Shown here: positions 21,129 to 28,548 of the stretch, piece by piece
How the letters are laid out: each line of letters starts with the position of its first letter
Position numbering within the stretch: position 1 is the stretch's first letter
Assembly (NCBI GenBank): GCA_963772225.1
Contig: CAVYWD010000002.1
Location: 2,790,001-2,854,000, forward strand
Origin: CAVYWD01 sp963772225
Lineage (GTDB): Bacteria > Myxococcota > Myxococcia > Myxococcales > UBA5297
DNA length: 64,000 nt
Direction: 5' to 3'
Notes under the pieces: generated by a model
What the model saw: only the letters and a program-made list of their open reading frames with translations
The model's database searches: none
Told to the model about the DNA's origin: nothing
Made by a program: the position numbers and the translations under genes

Positions 21129-21622
21129 GCGGCGCGCTCTCCTGGCGGGGCCACGCCCCTCTCGCGCTGGCCGCGCGGGTCTACCTCTCGGCCATCTTCC
21201 TGTGGGCCTGCGTCCATAAGATCGCCGACCCCCGCGCCTTCGCCGTCGACGTGGCGACCTACCAAATCCTCCCGCTCTGGGCCGTGAACGCCGTGGCGCT
21301 CTGGCTGCCCTGGGTGGAGCTCGCCGCGGCCGTCTCCCTCGCGTTGGGGCTGCGCGCCCGCGCCGGCGCCTGGCTCGTCGCCCTGCTGATGGGCGTGTTC
21401 CTCACCGCCATCGGCTCGGCGCTCGCGCGCGGGCTCGACCTGTCGTGCGGCTGCTTCGCCTCCCAGGGCGCCGCCCAGGACCCCATCAGTGGGAGGACCG
21501 TGCTCCGCGACCTGGCCTGGCTCGCGCTGGCGCTGTACGTGCTGGCCGTGGATGCGCGGCCGCTGGGGATCGACCGCTGGCTCTCCGGCCGCGAGGCGAG
21601 GCATGCTGCACCGGCCGCCTGA
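21125..21622 (+). CDS. MauE/DoxX-family redox-associated membrane protein
   Basis: 165 residues with four hydrophobic segments, matching the size and layout of MauE (part of the methylamine-utilisation maturation set) and other DoxX-fold proteins. LSCGCFAS in the loop after helix 3 contains the paired Cys expected for thiol exchange. These proteins are thought to work like DsbB/VKOR, passing electrons between the quinone pool and a periplasmic thioredoxin-fold partner. That partner is the DsbA-like gene 48 bases downstream. GTG 21125 overlaps the rhodanese stop codon. No amine dehydrogenase gene is present, so a general role in disulfide chemistry is more likely than methylamine use. Confidence 0.85.
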   Translation: MSGALSWRGHAPLALAARVYLSAIFLWACVHKIADPRAFAVDVATYQILPLWAVNAVALWLPWVELAAAVSLALGLRARAGAWLVALLMGVFLTAIGSALARGLDLSCGCFASQGAAQDPISGRTVLRDLAWLALALYVLAVDARPLGIDRWLSGREARHAAPAA

Positions 21623-21670
21623 GGCGGCCTCTCACTCTTGGGCCCTTCTTCTTCGACTTTCGAGGTACGC

Positions 21671-22516
21671 ATGGTTCGCGTCCCCCTCCTTATCGCCGTT
21701 CTCCTCTGGGCCGGCCCGGCTCTTTCGCAGGTCAACTGCGAGGTGCTCAACGCCGACGAGAAGACGGTCGCCGACGCAGCCATGGCGACCGCCGCGGGCT
21801 ACGGCTGCTGCAGCGGCGGGACCGTTGCCCAATGCCTGAAGAAGGCCGACTGCCCCTTGAGCGCGCGCCTGGCCGATGAGGCCTGCCGCCTCGCGGGCCG
21901 GGGCAAGGATAAGGCCCAGGTAGAAGCAGCGCTCGCCAAGCGGGCGGAGAGCATGAGCCCCGCCGCGCCCACCTTCTCCATCGCGCTCGACCCCGCGGCC
22001 GTGGCTGGCGACGCGAAGGCGCCGGTGACGCTCGTGGCCTACGCCTGCTCCCGCTGCCCGTACTGCAAGATGTCGATGACCGCGCTCTACGACGAGGTGA
22101 CCTCGGGCTCGCTGAAGGGAAAGGTGAAGCTCTACCTGAGGCCCTTTCCGCTCAAGAGCCACCCGGAGAGCGCCTTCGGCGACCTGGCCATGATCGTCGC
22201 CGGCCGGCTGGGCCGGTTCTGGCCCTACGTCCTCGCTCAGTTCAACCGCTTCAACGACTTCGACCCGAAGAAGCTCGGCGACATCGCGGAGGCCGCGGGC
22301 CTCGACCGCGCCGAGTTCGAGAAGGGCATGGAGGACCCGAAGAGCCGTGACCTCCTCGAGCAGAGCAAGAAGGAGGGCCTGCGCAACAAGGTCGAAGCCA
22401 CGCCCACGTTCTTCATCGACGGCCGCCGCTACGATTACGACCTGGACCTCTCGGTGGTCGTCGACGCGCTGGGCGAGGCCTACGACCGCGCGGGCAAGGG
22501 CGGCGCGGGCCGCTGA
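21671..22516 (+). CDS. Periplasmic DsbA-like thiol:disulfide oxidoreductase
   Basis: 281 residues. The signal peptide (MVRVPLLIAVLLWAGPALS) is followed by a short Cys-rich region with GYGCCSGGTVAQC (about residues 35-80). The thioredoxin fold of DsbA type carries CPYC (Cys129/Cys132) and the cis-Pro segment VEATPTFFIDG. The extra N-terminal Cys-rich segment resembles that of other DsbA-family proteins in which it may hold a metal or a structural disulfide. It is co-transcribed with the MauE-like and rhodanese-like genes. ATG 21671 has GAGGT about 6 bases upstream. Its stop overlaps the next start (TGATG). Confidence 0.9.
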   Translation: MVRVPLLIAVLLWAGPALSQVNCEVLNADEKTVADAAMATAAGYGCCSGGTVAQCLKKADCPLSARLADEACRLAGRGKDKAQVEAALAKRAESMSPAAPTFSIALDPAAVAGDAKAPVTLVAYACSRCPYCKMSMTALYDEVTSGSLKGKVKLYLRPFPLKSHPESAFGDLAMIVAGRLGRFWPYVLAQFNRFNDFDPKKLGDIAEAAGLDRAEFEKGMEDPKSRDLLEQSKKEGLRNKVEATPTFFIDGRRYDYDLDLSVVVDALGEAYDRAGKGGAGR

Positions 22517-23358
22517 TGCACGTCCTGGTCGCCGGGTGCGGCGCGCTGGGCAAGGTTGCGGCCGCCGCGCTCCTCGCGCGGGGCGACCGGGTCACCGGCG
22601 TCCGGCGCTCTCCCGCGGCGGCGGCGGAGCTCTCGGCCTTGGGCATCGAACCCTTGATTCTCGACCTCGCCGAGCCGGGCGCGGCCGACCGCATCCCGGA
22701 AGGGGTCGACGCCATCCTCGCCTGCCAGGCGGCGCGCGGGGACGGCGCGGCGCCCTACCGCGCGGCGTACGTAGAGGCGAACCGGGCGCTGCTCGCGGCG
22801 GCGCGCGCGCGCGGCGTGAAGGCGCTCGTCTACACCAGCTCGACGGGAGTCTTCGGGCAGAGCGACGGCGGCGACGTGGACGAGGACGCGCCGCCCGCGC
22901 CGGCGAGTGAGACCGCGAACGTGCTCGTCGACGCGGAGCGCCTGGTGCTGGGAGCCGTCGCAGACGGCGTCCCGGCGCGGGTATTGAGGCTCTCGGGGCT
23001 GTACGGCCCGGGCCGGGCGTTTCTGCTCGACCGCGTCCGCTCAGGCGCCCTGGCGCTCGGGCCGGGCGACGAGGCCTGGATGAACTTCTGCCACATCGAG
23101 GACGCGGCGGCGTTCGCGGTCGCGGCGCTCGACCGCGGGCGGCCGGGTGCGGTCTACCACGGGACCGACGAGGCTCCGGTGCGGCGGCGCGAGGTCATCG
23201 AGTGGATCGCCCGGAGGCTCGGCCTCGCGCCCCAGCGAAACGAAGCGGCCGCCGCCGTGGGGCCGAACCGGCGCGTGCTGGGGGCGAAGACGCGGGCGGC
23301 CTTGGGCGTGGCGCTGCGATACCGGACGTTCCGCGACGGGTTTGCGCCGCTCCTTTGA
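22516..23358 (+). CDS. NAD(P)-dependent epimerase/dehydratase-like protein (extended SDR)
   Basis: 280 residues with a Rossmann start (VLVAGCGALGKVAAAAL, a GxGxxG variant), the Asp/Thr strand, YTSSTGVFGQ and a C-terminal half with RLSGLYGPGR and NFCHIEDAA. The usual YxxxK pair is not evident, as is typical of atypical SDRs (YeeZ-like) that may have no classic dehydrogenase activity. It is translationally coupled to the DsbA-like gene. The 299 bases after it (23359-23657) hold no gene that I can support. Confidence 0.8.
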   Translation: MHVLVAGCGALGKVAAAALLARGDRVTGVRRSPAAAAELSALGIEPLILDLAEPGAADRIPEGVDAILACQAARGDGAAPYRAAYVEANRALLAAARARGVKALVYTSSTGVFGQSDGGDVDEDAPPAPASETANVLVDAERLVLGAVADGVPARVLRLSGLYGPGRAFLLDRVRSGALALGPGDEAWMNFCHIEDAAAFAVAALDRGRPGAVYHGTDEAPVRRREVIEWIARRLGLAPQRNEAAAAVGPNRRVLGAKTRAALGVALRYRTFRDGFAPLL

Positions 23359-23657
23359 GGGCTAACTCGGGGGCGAGCAAGCGTCTTCGAACCGAGCGCA
23401 TTTCCTTCGGTGACGAGCACGGACCCGGGCGAAGGCGGTTCGAAGTGCGCTTTCGCAGGGCCTTCGGGAGCGCCGGTGTCGCCGGGTGAGCGGGGCGACC
23501 GCGGCGAGAGGGCCGTGCGACGACCGCCCGGCGCGCGAAGCTCGCATTCAGAGCGCAGCCTCCCCGTCGCGGCGTGCGAGCGCCGCCGCTCGGGTCGCTT
23601 GGAGCGGTGGCCCGCCGGCACTGGAAACATCCGAGCGGCTCCGCGGAGCGGCAGAGC

Positions 23658-24425
23658 TCACGGCGTGTGGCCATAGACGAACACATGGCAGGTGTCGCTC
23701 CAGAACGGCGCGGCTCCGACGTGCACGAGCACCCTGCAGTCAGTGTCGGCCTCGGTCGCCCAGCCGTTGATCCAGCAGCTGCATCCGTAGTCCGAGTAGG
23801 CGACGTAGTGGTCGCGGACGTGGCCTGGCTTGCAGTAGAGGTAGGCCATGTAATTATCCCGCATGCCGAAAAGGCCGCCCCATACCTGATAATGCAGCTC
23901 ATCCTCGACCGTATTGGGGCCGATGTGCGAGGCGGAGTCGGCGACCGCGGACGAAGTGCTCGCCGGCTGCTCCAGCTGCCCGAGGTCGCGGGACAGCGCC
24001 GCGGCCAGCCGCAGCTCGTGGTCGGTCACCGCGCGATCGATCTGACCGGCCGGGCTCAGCACGAACTTGCCCGCAGCCGGTCGGACGACTTCGATTTCGA
24101 CGCCCTCGGCGGTCGGCGCGGACGCCTGGCGCACGATGAGCTCGACCTGCGGTGAGCCGGTGCCGTCCACACCGATCACTTCGGCCCTCTCGCTGTTGGC
24201 CTCGATCTTCCAAGTCGCGACGCCCAGCTCGGAGCGCGTGAGCGCGGAGGCGTCGTGGACGAGAGAGCGGCCCGTCTCGAGGTCGCTCGCCTGCCCCGGC
24301 GCGCAACCTTGGAGGACCGCGGCCAGGGCGGCGATTCCCGCCACGGCGAGCGCGGCCGCTCGCTCGGCGCGCCCGGACGGGGTTCGGGCGATGCGTGGGT
24401 CGTTTCGAGCCTCTTGCATGAACAT
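23658..24425 (-). CDS. Lipoprotein of unknown function with Cys-rich C-terminal domain
   Basis: 255 residues. After a long N-terminal stretch a hydrophobic segment ends at LQGCAPG, a plausible lipobox. The middle (about 50-160) is a soluble region of alternating charged and aliphatic residues. The C-terminal 80 residues contain six Cys and many aromatics (YLYCKPGHV, YGCSCWINGW, DTCHVFVYG), suggesting a small disulfide-bonded domain. I do not recognise the family. ATG 24425 is preceded by GAGAGGAAG; a second ATG lies two codons on. The frame remains open upstream into the transposase remnant, so the gene may have gained its promoter region from that insertion. Confidence 0.7.
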   Translation of the reverse strand: MFMQEARNDPRIARTPSGRAERAAALAVAGIAALAAVLQGCAPGQASDLETGRSLVHDASALTRSELGVATWKIEANSERAEVIGVDGTGSPQVELIVRQASAPTAEGVEIEVVRPAAGKFVLSPAGQIDRAVTDHELRLAAALSRDLGQLEQPASTSSAVADSASHIGPNTVEDELHYQVWGGLFGMRDNYMAYLYCKPGHVRDHYVAYSDYGCSCWINGWATEADTDCRVLVHVGAAPFWSDTCHVFVYGHTP

Positions 24426-24589
24426 GACTTCCTCTCTTCTTCGCGGTTGGGCGCGCAAGCGCCGCTTCAGGTCTTGGCCGAGAGCCGGGACCGCCGGCGC
24501 ATTCGCGGAGTGTCGGGCACGAGGAGCGGGACCAATAGGTGCAGTTCTCAGTTTTCGGATGGGCCACCCGCTCTTTGCGCTCGGAGTCG

Positions 24590-24720
24590 GCGCCGGCAGG
24601 CCGGCCAGGCGCTCGAGCAGGGCAGTCGGCGTCATCACGAGGCGAGTCCTTCCGTCCGCCAGTGGGCGCTTGAGCCTCAAGACGACCTTGCCGCTGTCAT
24701 GAACGCCATGCCGTCCAGGG
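24590..24720 (-). pseudogene. IS91-type transposase remnant (C-terminal fragment)
   Basis: The minus strand encodes GKVVLRLKRPLADGRTRLV followed by MTPTALLERLAGL. This is the conserved C-terminal block of IS91-family transposases (LKRPWxDGTTxLVxTPxELLEKLAALV). The catalytic His and Tyr regions are absent and the match stops after LAGL, so only a scar remains. No terminal ends could be recognised. The rest of the 359-base gap holds no other gene that I can support. Confidence 0.6.
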
Positions 24721-24784
24721 CCGAACCGGGCGCTCTGGCGATCGAAGTCCGAGGCTCCTAGACTTGCTGGGGTGAGGATGCCGG

Positions 24785-24982
24785 ATGCGCGAAGCTGAGC
24801 TCGAGCAAGTTTATGGACAGGGGAATCCCGAGGTGTCGGCCGCCATCGCCGCCGGGGTCGATGTCTCCGTGCTGGTGGAGAACCTGAGGCTCACGCCGAC
24901 GGAGCGCCTCGAACAGCTGCGGCACGTGGTGCGGTTCTTCGAAGACCTGCATCGGGCCGGCGCGCGCAGTGCGGCTCGATGA
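24785..24982 (+). CDS. Small helical protein paired with nucleotidyltransferase (65 aa)
   Basis: 65 residues, starting MREAELEQVYGQGNPEVSAA. The region LRLTPTERLEQLRHVVRFFE forms a strongly helical C-terminus; this LTPTERLEQL pattern recurs in small proteins encoded beside nucleotidyltransferases. Its stop overlaps the start of the nucleotidyltransferase gene (ATGA), so the two are translated together. By analogy with two-gene modules of a small protein plus a nucleotidyltransferase toxin it could be an antitoxin or a partner subunit. That is inference from arrangement; no antitoxin DNA-binding motif is visible. Confidence 0.7.
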   Translation: MREAELEQVYGQGNPEVSAAIAAGVDVSVLVENLRLTPTERLEQLRHVVRFFEDLHRAGARSAAR

Positions 24983-25458
24983 CTCGGCTCGACGAGTTGC
25001 TTCGACGACTGGCAGACGGTCGCTCCGACTTCATCATCATCGGCGGCGTCGCAGCTGTGGCGCAGGGATACGACGGCGCGACCTTCGATTTCGACGTCTG
25101 CGCCCGGTTCACTCCCGAGAACCTCGACCGGCTCGTCGCGTCGCTGCGCGAAGTGAACCTCAAGTTCGCGCCGCCCACCGAGCGCCCGGTAGCCGAGTCT
25201 GGGACCGAGCTGGCGGCCTATCGCCACCTCGCTTGGAAAACGGACGTAGGGAGACTCGACGTCATCAAGGACGTAGTGCCAATCGGCACCTTCGACGAAG
25301 TGGCCCGGCTCGCGGAGCCCCTCGAGCTGTATTCGCGAAGGTGTTGGGTCCTCGGGTTGGATGGGCTCATCGCCGTGAAGGAGCACCTCGGGCGCGACAA
25401 GGACAAGCGGATGCTCCCGGCGCTCAAGGCCCTGAGGGAGCTTCGCAGGCGAAAATAG
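24979..25458 (+). CDS. Nucleotidyltransferase-fold protein (DUF6036/AbiEii-like)
   Basis: 159 residues. FIIIGGVAAVAQGYDGATFDFDV is split as GG (residues about 19-20) and the DxD pair (about 36-38), the hallmark of the DNA polymerase beta-like nucleotidyltransferase fold. RLDVIKDV supplies the third acidic strand, and LDGLIAVKEHLGRDKDKR the Lys-rich helix seen in AbiEii/MenT-type proteins. Members transfer nucleotides to tRNA, protein or small molecules, and many are toxins or resistance factors. It overlaps the small upstream gene by 4 bases. It follows a transposase scar, a common setting for mobile toxin modules. The downstream 285 bases show no gene. Confidence 0.8.
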   Translation: MTRLDELLRRLADGRSDFIIIGGVAAVAQGYDGATFDFDVCARFTPENLDRLVASLREVNLKFAPPTERPVAESGTELAAYRHLAWKTDVGRLDVIKDVVPIGTFDEVARLAEPLELYSRRCWVLGLDGLIAVKEHLGRDKDKRMLPALKALRELRRRK

Positions 25459-25743
25459 CCTCGGTGCCGGAGCGGCTTCCCTGGTCTCTCGCGTCTCTCG
25501 GGCTTCGCGGGCGCCTCGACACTTCCGCCCTGGCGCGTCGCGTGCGAGTGGGTTTCACAGCAGCGCTCAGGAGCTGGTTTCCGACCTCCGACGCCTCCTT
25601 GAGGGCGGACTCGTGGGCGAAAGCGACGCCTCGACGCTCTGGGAAAGGACGCCCACCTGGCGCTACGATGGCGGCACTTCGCGCCTTCGCCGTGGTGTTT
25701 GAAGAGCGCGCGCCGCGCGCCACCGAACCAGGAGGAATCCGCC

Positions 25744-26655
25744 GTGTCGACTGCTCAAAACGCCCCAGTCGCTGCCGCCTCGACCCGGCGCGACTTCCGC
25801 TCGGAGCTGGTCACGGCCGCCGGCGCCGGCACCACCTTGCTCGCCCTCGCCGGCGTATTCGCCGCCGCCCGCCACGGCGAGAACATCATGGGGTGGTACG
25901 CCAACTACGTCATCCCCGCGGGCGCGCTCCTCGTGGGCCTGGTGGCGGCGAGCGGGTACGGCATCGCGGCCTGGATGACCGGCCTCAAGATGACCCGACG
26001 CCTGATGTGGAGCGTCGTGGCCGAGCTCGCCCTCTCGTACTTTCTGGCGCAGTACGAGCAATACCTCCTCATCGACCCGGACGGGCTCGGCGTGGGCTTC
26101 TGGGCCTGGTTCGACGAGGTGACGCGCAGCTTCGCCTGGACGCAGAGCAACGGCAGCGCGGGGCAATCGCTGGGGGCTCTGGGGTACGGGCTGCGCGCGC
26201 TGGAGATCGCCGGGTTCGTCGTCGGCGGCGTGCTGGTGCCGCTGGGGCTCAAGTCCAAGCCCTACTGCGACCCGTGCCGGACGTATATGCGGACCCGCCT
26301 CGTCGCGCTCTTGCCGGCGTCCAAGCCCTCCAAGGTGTTCTCCAAGGTTCCGGTTGAAGAGCAGCAGCGATTGCTCGACGCCGCGCTCCAGGGCGTCCAG
26401 GTTCTGTTCAAGGCCGCCTCCGCCCGCGATCGCGCGCAGGTGGAGCGGGAGATCGCAGCGCTGGGGCCGCTCTCCGCCAAGCGCGCCGCGAGCAGCCTTC
26501 CGGCGCGGGTGGCGGTCAACTTGGTCCGGTGTCCGCGGTGCGCCGACGGGTACCTGGCGGCGTCGATGATTCAGCAGAAGGGGAACAACGTTCGAACCAC
26601 CCAGGTCGGCACCGTGCCGCTCGGGCCGGAGGGGGTGCGGGCGCTGTTCGAGTGA
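25744..26655 (+). CDS. Membrane protein of unknown function with two Cys pairs (303 aa)
   Basis: Three to four hydrophobic helices (roughly residues 20-45, 55-75, 80-105 and 155-175) are followed by a soluble region. That region carries CDPCRTYM just after the last helix and CPRCADGY near the C-terminus; the two CxxC pairs could bind zinc. A helical segment (VEEQQRLLDAALQGVQVLF) lies between them. I do not recognise the family. GTG 25744 follows GGAGGA about 8 bases upstream, which makes it a better start than the ATG at 25699. It stands alone between the nucleotidyltransferase pair and a lipoprotein gene. Confidence 0.75.
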   Translation: MSTAQNAPVAAASTRRDFRSELVTAAGAGTTLLALAGVFAAARHGENIMGWYANYVIPAGALLVGLVAASGYGIAAWMTGLKMTRRLMWSVVAELALSYFLAQYEQYLLIDPDGLGVGFWAWFDEVTRSFAWTQSNGSAGQSLGALGYGLRALEIAGFVVGGVLVPLGLKSKPYCDPCRTYMRTRLVALLPASKPSKVFSKVPVEEQQRLLDAALQGVQVLFKAASARDRAQVEREIAALGPLSAKRAASSLPARVAVNLVRCPRCADGYLAASMIQQKGNNVRTTQVGTVPLGPEGVRALFE

Positions 26656-26853
26656 TTCAAGAAGGAACCCTGGTGCCGCTTTGCAGCTATGGATGGTTGT
26701 TCACAAAAACCATCCCAGTGCCGTCGTAGAGCGGGCGCCGCAGAGCAACTGAGTCCACTCGACAACGGCAGGTATTGGTCCGATCCTGTAGCCGTCGACG
26801 GAGCCTCGCTGCCCGACCCCGTCGCGGCCCATCTTCAAGAGGCAAACGCGAGC

Positions 26854-27789
26854 ATGTCTACCTCCAATGACACTTCGTGCAGGAGCGTGCAGCAGGTCGA
26901 GGCATCCGATCGCAGCGCCGGCCCGAAATGGCTCACGGTGGCTCTGGCGGCGCTCGCGCTCGGCTGCTCTACCGAGAGCGCCGGCAGCGCCGGCCGCGGC
27001 GGCGAGGACGGAGGCCAGGAGGCCGCCGATGGCTCCGCGGCGCTCACGCCGACGCCGAGCGCGGACGGCGGCTCGCCGGCGATGGTCTGCCTCGCCGCCA
27101 CGCTCGGCTTCCCTGGAAAATGGGGCGATGGAGATGTCTTCGCGGACTGGCTGAAGGGCGAGAGCATCCAAGGCACCACGCCGCTCGGGGATAAGGTGCT
27201 CACCGCGGACCTCCTCTCCGCCTACCAAATCATCGTCGTCGAGGACGTGCGCCTCGGGTCGCAGGGGCAGAGCGGCATTGGCCAAGGCATCGGGCGGTCC
27301 TACTCCGCGGACGAGGTCGAGACGCTTCGGCAGTGGGTCGCCCAGGGCGGAGGCCTCATGACGCTCACCGGCTTCGCCGACCCCTCGGAAATCACAAACG
27401 TCAACGCGCTCCTCGCGCCTTTCGGGCTGAGTTACGGGTCCACCCAGATTCTTTTTGGAGGGGGCGGTGCGACGGTCCCAGTGACGCACTGGGGCGACCA
27501 TCCCCTCGCGAAAGGCATCACCGAGGTGGGCGTCGACGACGGGTATCCCGTTCAAGGCGATGGCGCCGCGCTCATCGCGTGGGAGCCGAGCCAAGGGCAG
27601 TACGACGTCGGCCGCGCGGTGGAATACCAGGGCGGGCACGTCTTTGCCTGGGGCGACGAATGGATCAGCTATGACTCGGAGTGGAAGCTGCACCCCGACT
27701 ACCAGGTCGCCCAATTCTGGATCAATATTCTCACCTGGCTCTCGCCGACCAGCGTGTGCCAGGCGCCCATCCCCACCGGGCCAAACTGA
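26854..27789 (+). CDS. Lipoprotein with class I glutamine-amidotransferase-like fold
   Basis: 311 residues. A hydrophobic segment ends at LALGCST (lipobox), then comes an Ala/Gly/Asp-rich linker. The domain resembles the non-enzymatic GATase-I-like fold of secreted proteins: QIIVVEDVRLGS, VETLRQWVAQGGGLMTLTG, and HPLAKGITEVGVDDG with VFAWGDEWISYDSEW. No Cys-His-Glu triad is evident, so it probably binds rather than hydrolyses. ATG 26854 starts the signal sequence. The preceding 198 bases show no gene. Confidence 0.75.
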   Translation: MSTSNDTSCRSVQQVEASDRSAGPKWLTVALAALALGCSTESAGSAGRGGEDGGQEAADGSAALTPTPSADGGSPAMVCLAATLGFPGKWGDGDVFADWLKGESIQGTTPLGDKVLTADLLSAYQIIVVEDVRLGSQGQSGIGQGIGRSYSADEVETLRQWVAQGGGLMTLTGFADPSEITNVNALLAPFGLSYGSTQILFGGGGATVPVTHWGDHPLAKGITEVGVDDGYPVQGDGAALIAWEPSQGQYDVGRAVEYQGGHVFAWGDEWISYDSEWKLHPDYQVAQFWINILTWLSPTSVCQAPIPTGPN

Positions 27790-28004
27790 TAGGCGCGGAG
27801 GCGGCCGCGAAGGCCGTCACCCGCTCCGGAAATGCCGGAGGTCTCGCAGCCGTCTGGAGCCTGAATCCTGCGTCCAACGGGCCTGGGCCCTTCCAGCAGG
27901 TAGGGCGCGGGGGCGGTCCAGGCGCTGCCCTGGAGCGACCAGACCTCCTCGCCGGCGTACCCCAGGGCCGCGGCCCCGAGGAGCGAGAAGGCGAGGGCCT
28001 TCAT
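27699..28004 (-). CDS. Possible small secreted protein, translationally coupled to the macro-domain gene
   Basis: 101 codons starting MKALAFSLLGAAALGYAG, which looks like a signal peptide. The ATG overlaps the stop of the macro-domain gene (ATGA), an arrangement that is common between real co-translated genes. Against it, the second half is low in recognisable structure and the frame overlaps 91 bases of the converging lipoprotein gene. The 3' end may be displaced by an indel. Coding is plausible only for about the first 40-70 residues. Confidence 0.35.
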   Translation of the reverse strand: MKALAFSLLGAAALGYAGEEVWSLQGSAWTAPAPYLLEGPRPVGRRIQAPDGCETSGISGAGDGLRGRLRAYQFGPVGMGAWHTLVGESQVRILIQNWATW

Positions 28005-28453
28005 CGTCGCGGTCGCCTCGGGGCGTCGAAGGTCACCACGCAGAATCGGTCGTCCAGGGCGGGCGCGAGGAGGGGCGAGACCTCCGACCAGCCGAGCCCG
28101 CCTCCGCCGCAGCCTGGCCTGGGGAGCACCACGTCGGCGAAGCCCTGGGCGTCGCAGAGCTTCACGAGCTCGCGCGCCGAGCGGGCGATGAGGTCCAGGT
28201 CGGGCAGCTCGTGGGGCGTGTGCTCGACGGGGAAGCTGACGAGCCGCTCGCCGAGCAGCGCCACGTGATTGCCCCGGGAAGCGAGCGCCTCGCCCAGGCG
28301 CGCGGCGAACCAGGGGAAGCGCTCACTGGCCTGGCGGGCCGTGCCGCGGCCGAGCACCGCGAGGCCGTCGGGCCCGACGAGGCCGTTCGTCGTGACCGCG
28401 ACGACCGCGCCCGCGGCGTGTCGCTCCCAGATGTCGGCGTGGGCTTCACGCAT
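28001..28453 (-). CDS. Macro-domain-like ADP-ribose-binding protein
   Basis: 150 residues with no signal peptide. VVAVTTNGLVGPDGLAVLGRG is the nucleotide-binding loop region (split here as residues about 15-35), followed by GTARQASERFP. LVSFPVEHTPHELPDLDLIARS and VVLPRPGCGGGGLGW complete the pattern seen in small macro-domain-like proteins annotated as ADP-ribose binding. Such proteins bind or hydrolyse ADP-ribose derivatives, sometimes reversing nucleic acid or protein ADP-ribosylation. It lies 95 bases downstream of the Hydin/VWA lipoprotein gene on the same strand. ATG 28453 gives the family N-terminus. Confidence 0.75.
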   Translation of the reverse strand: MREAHADIWERHAAGAVVAVTTNGLVGPDGLAVLGRGTARQASERFPWFAARLGEALASRGNHVALLGERLVSFPVEHTPHELPDLDLIARSARELVKLCDAQGFADVVLPRPGCGGGGLGWSEVSPLLAPALDDRFCVVTFDAPRRPRR

Positions 28454-28548
28454 GGTCCGCGCCTCCGGCTCGCTCTTGGAGGCCACCCTACTGCCCCTGG
28501 CGCTCGGCGGCGAGAGGCGGCGGGACCGCGGTCGCGGTCGCGGCGCCG

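Noticed and set aside
23359..23657. Open frames in the gap between the SDR gene and the Cys-rich lipoprotein
   Set aside because: All are Arg/Ala/Gly-rich, mutually overlapping and without start signals.
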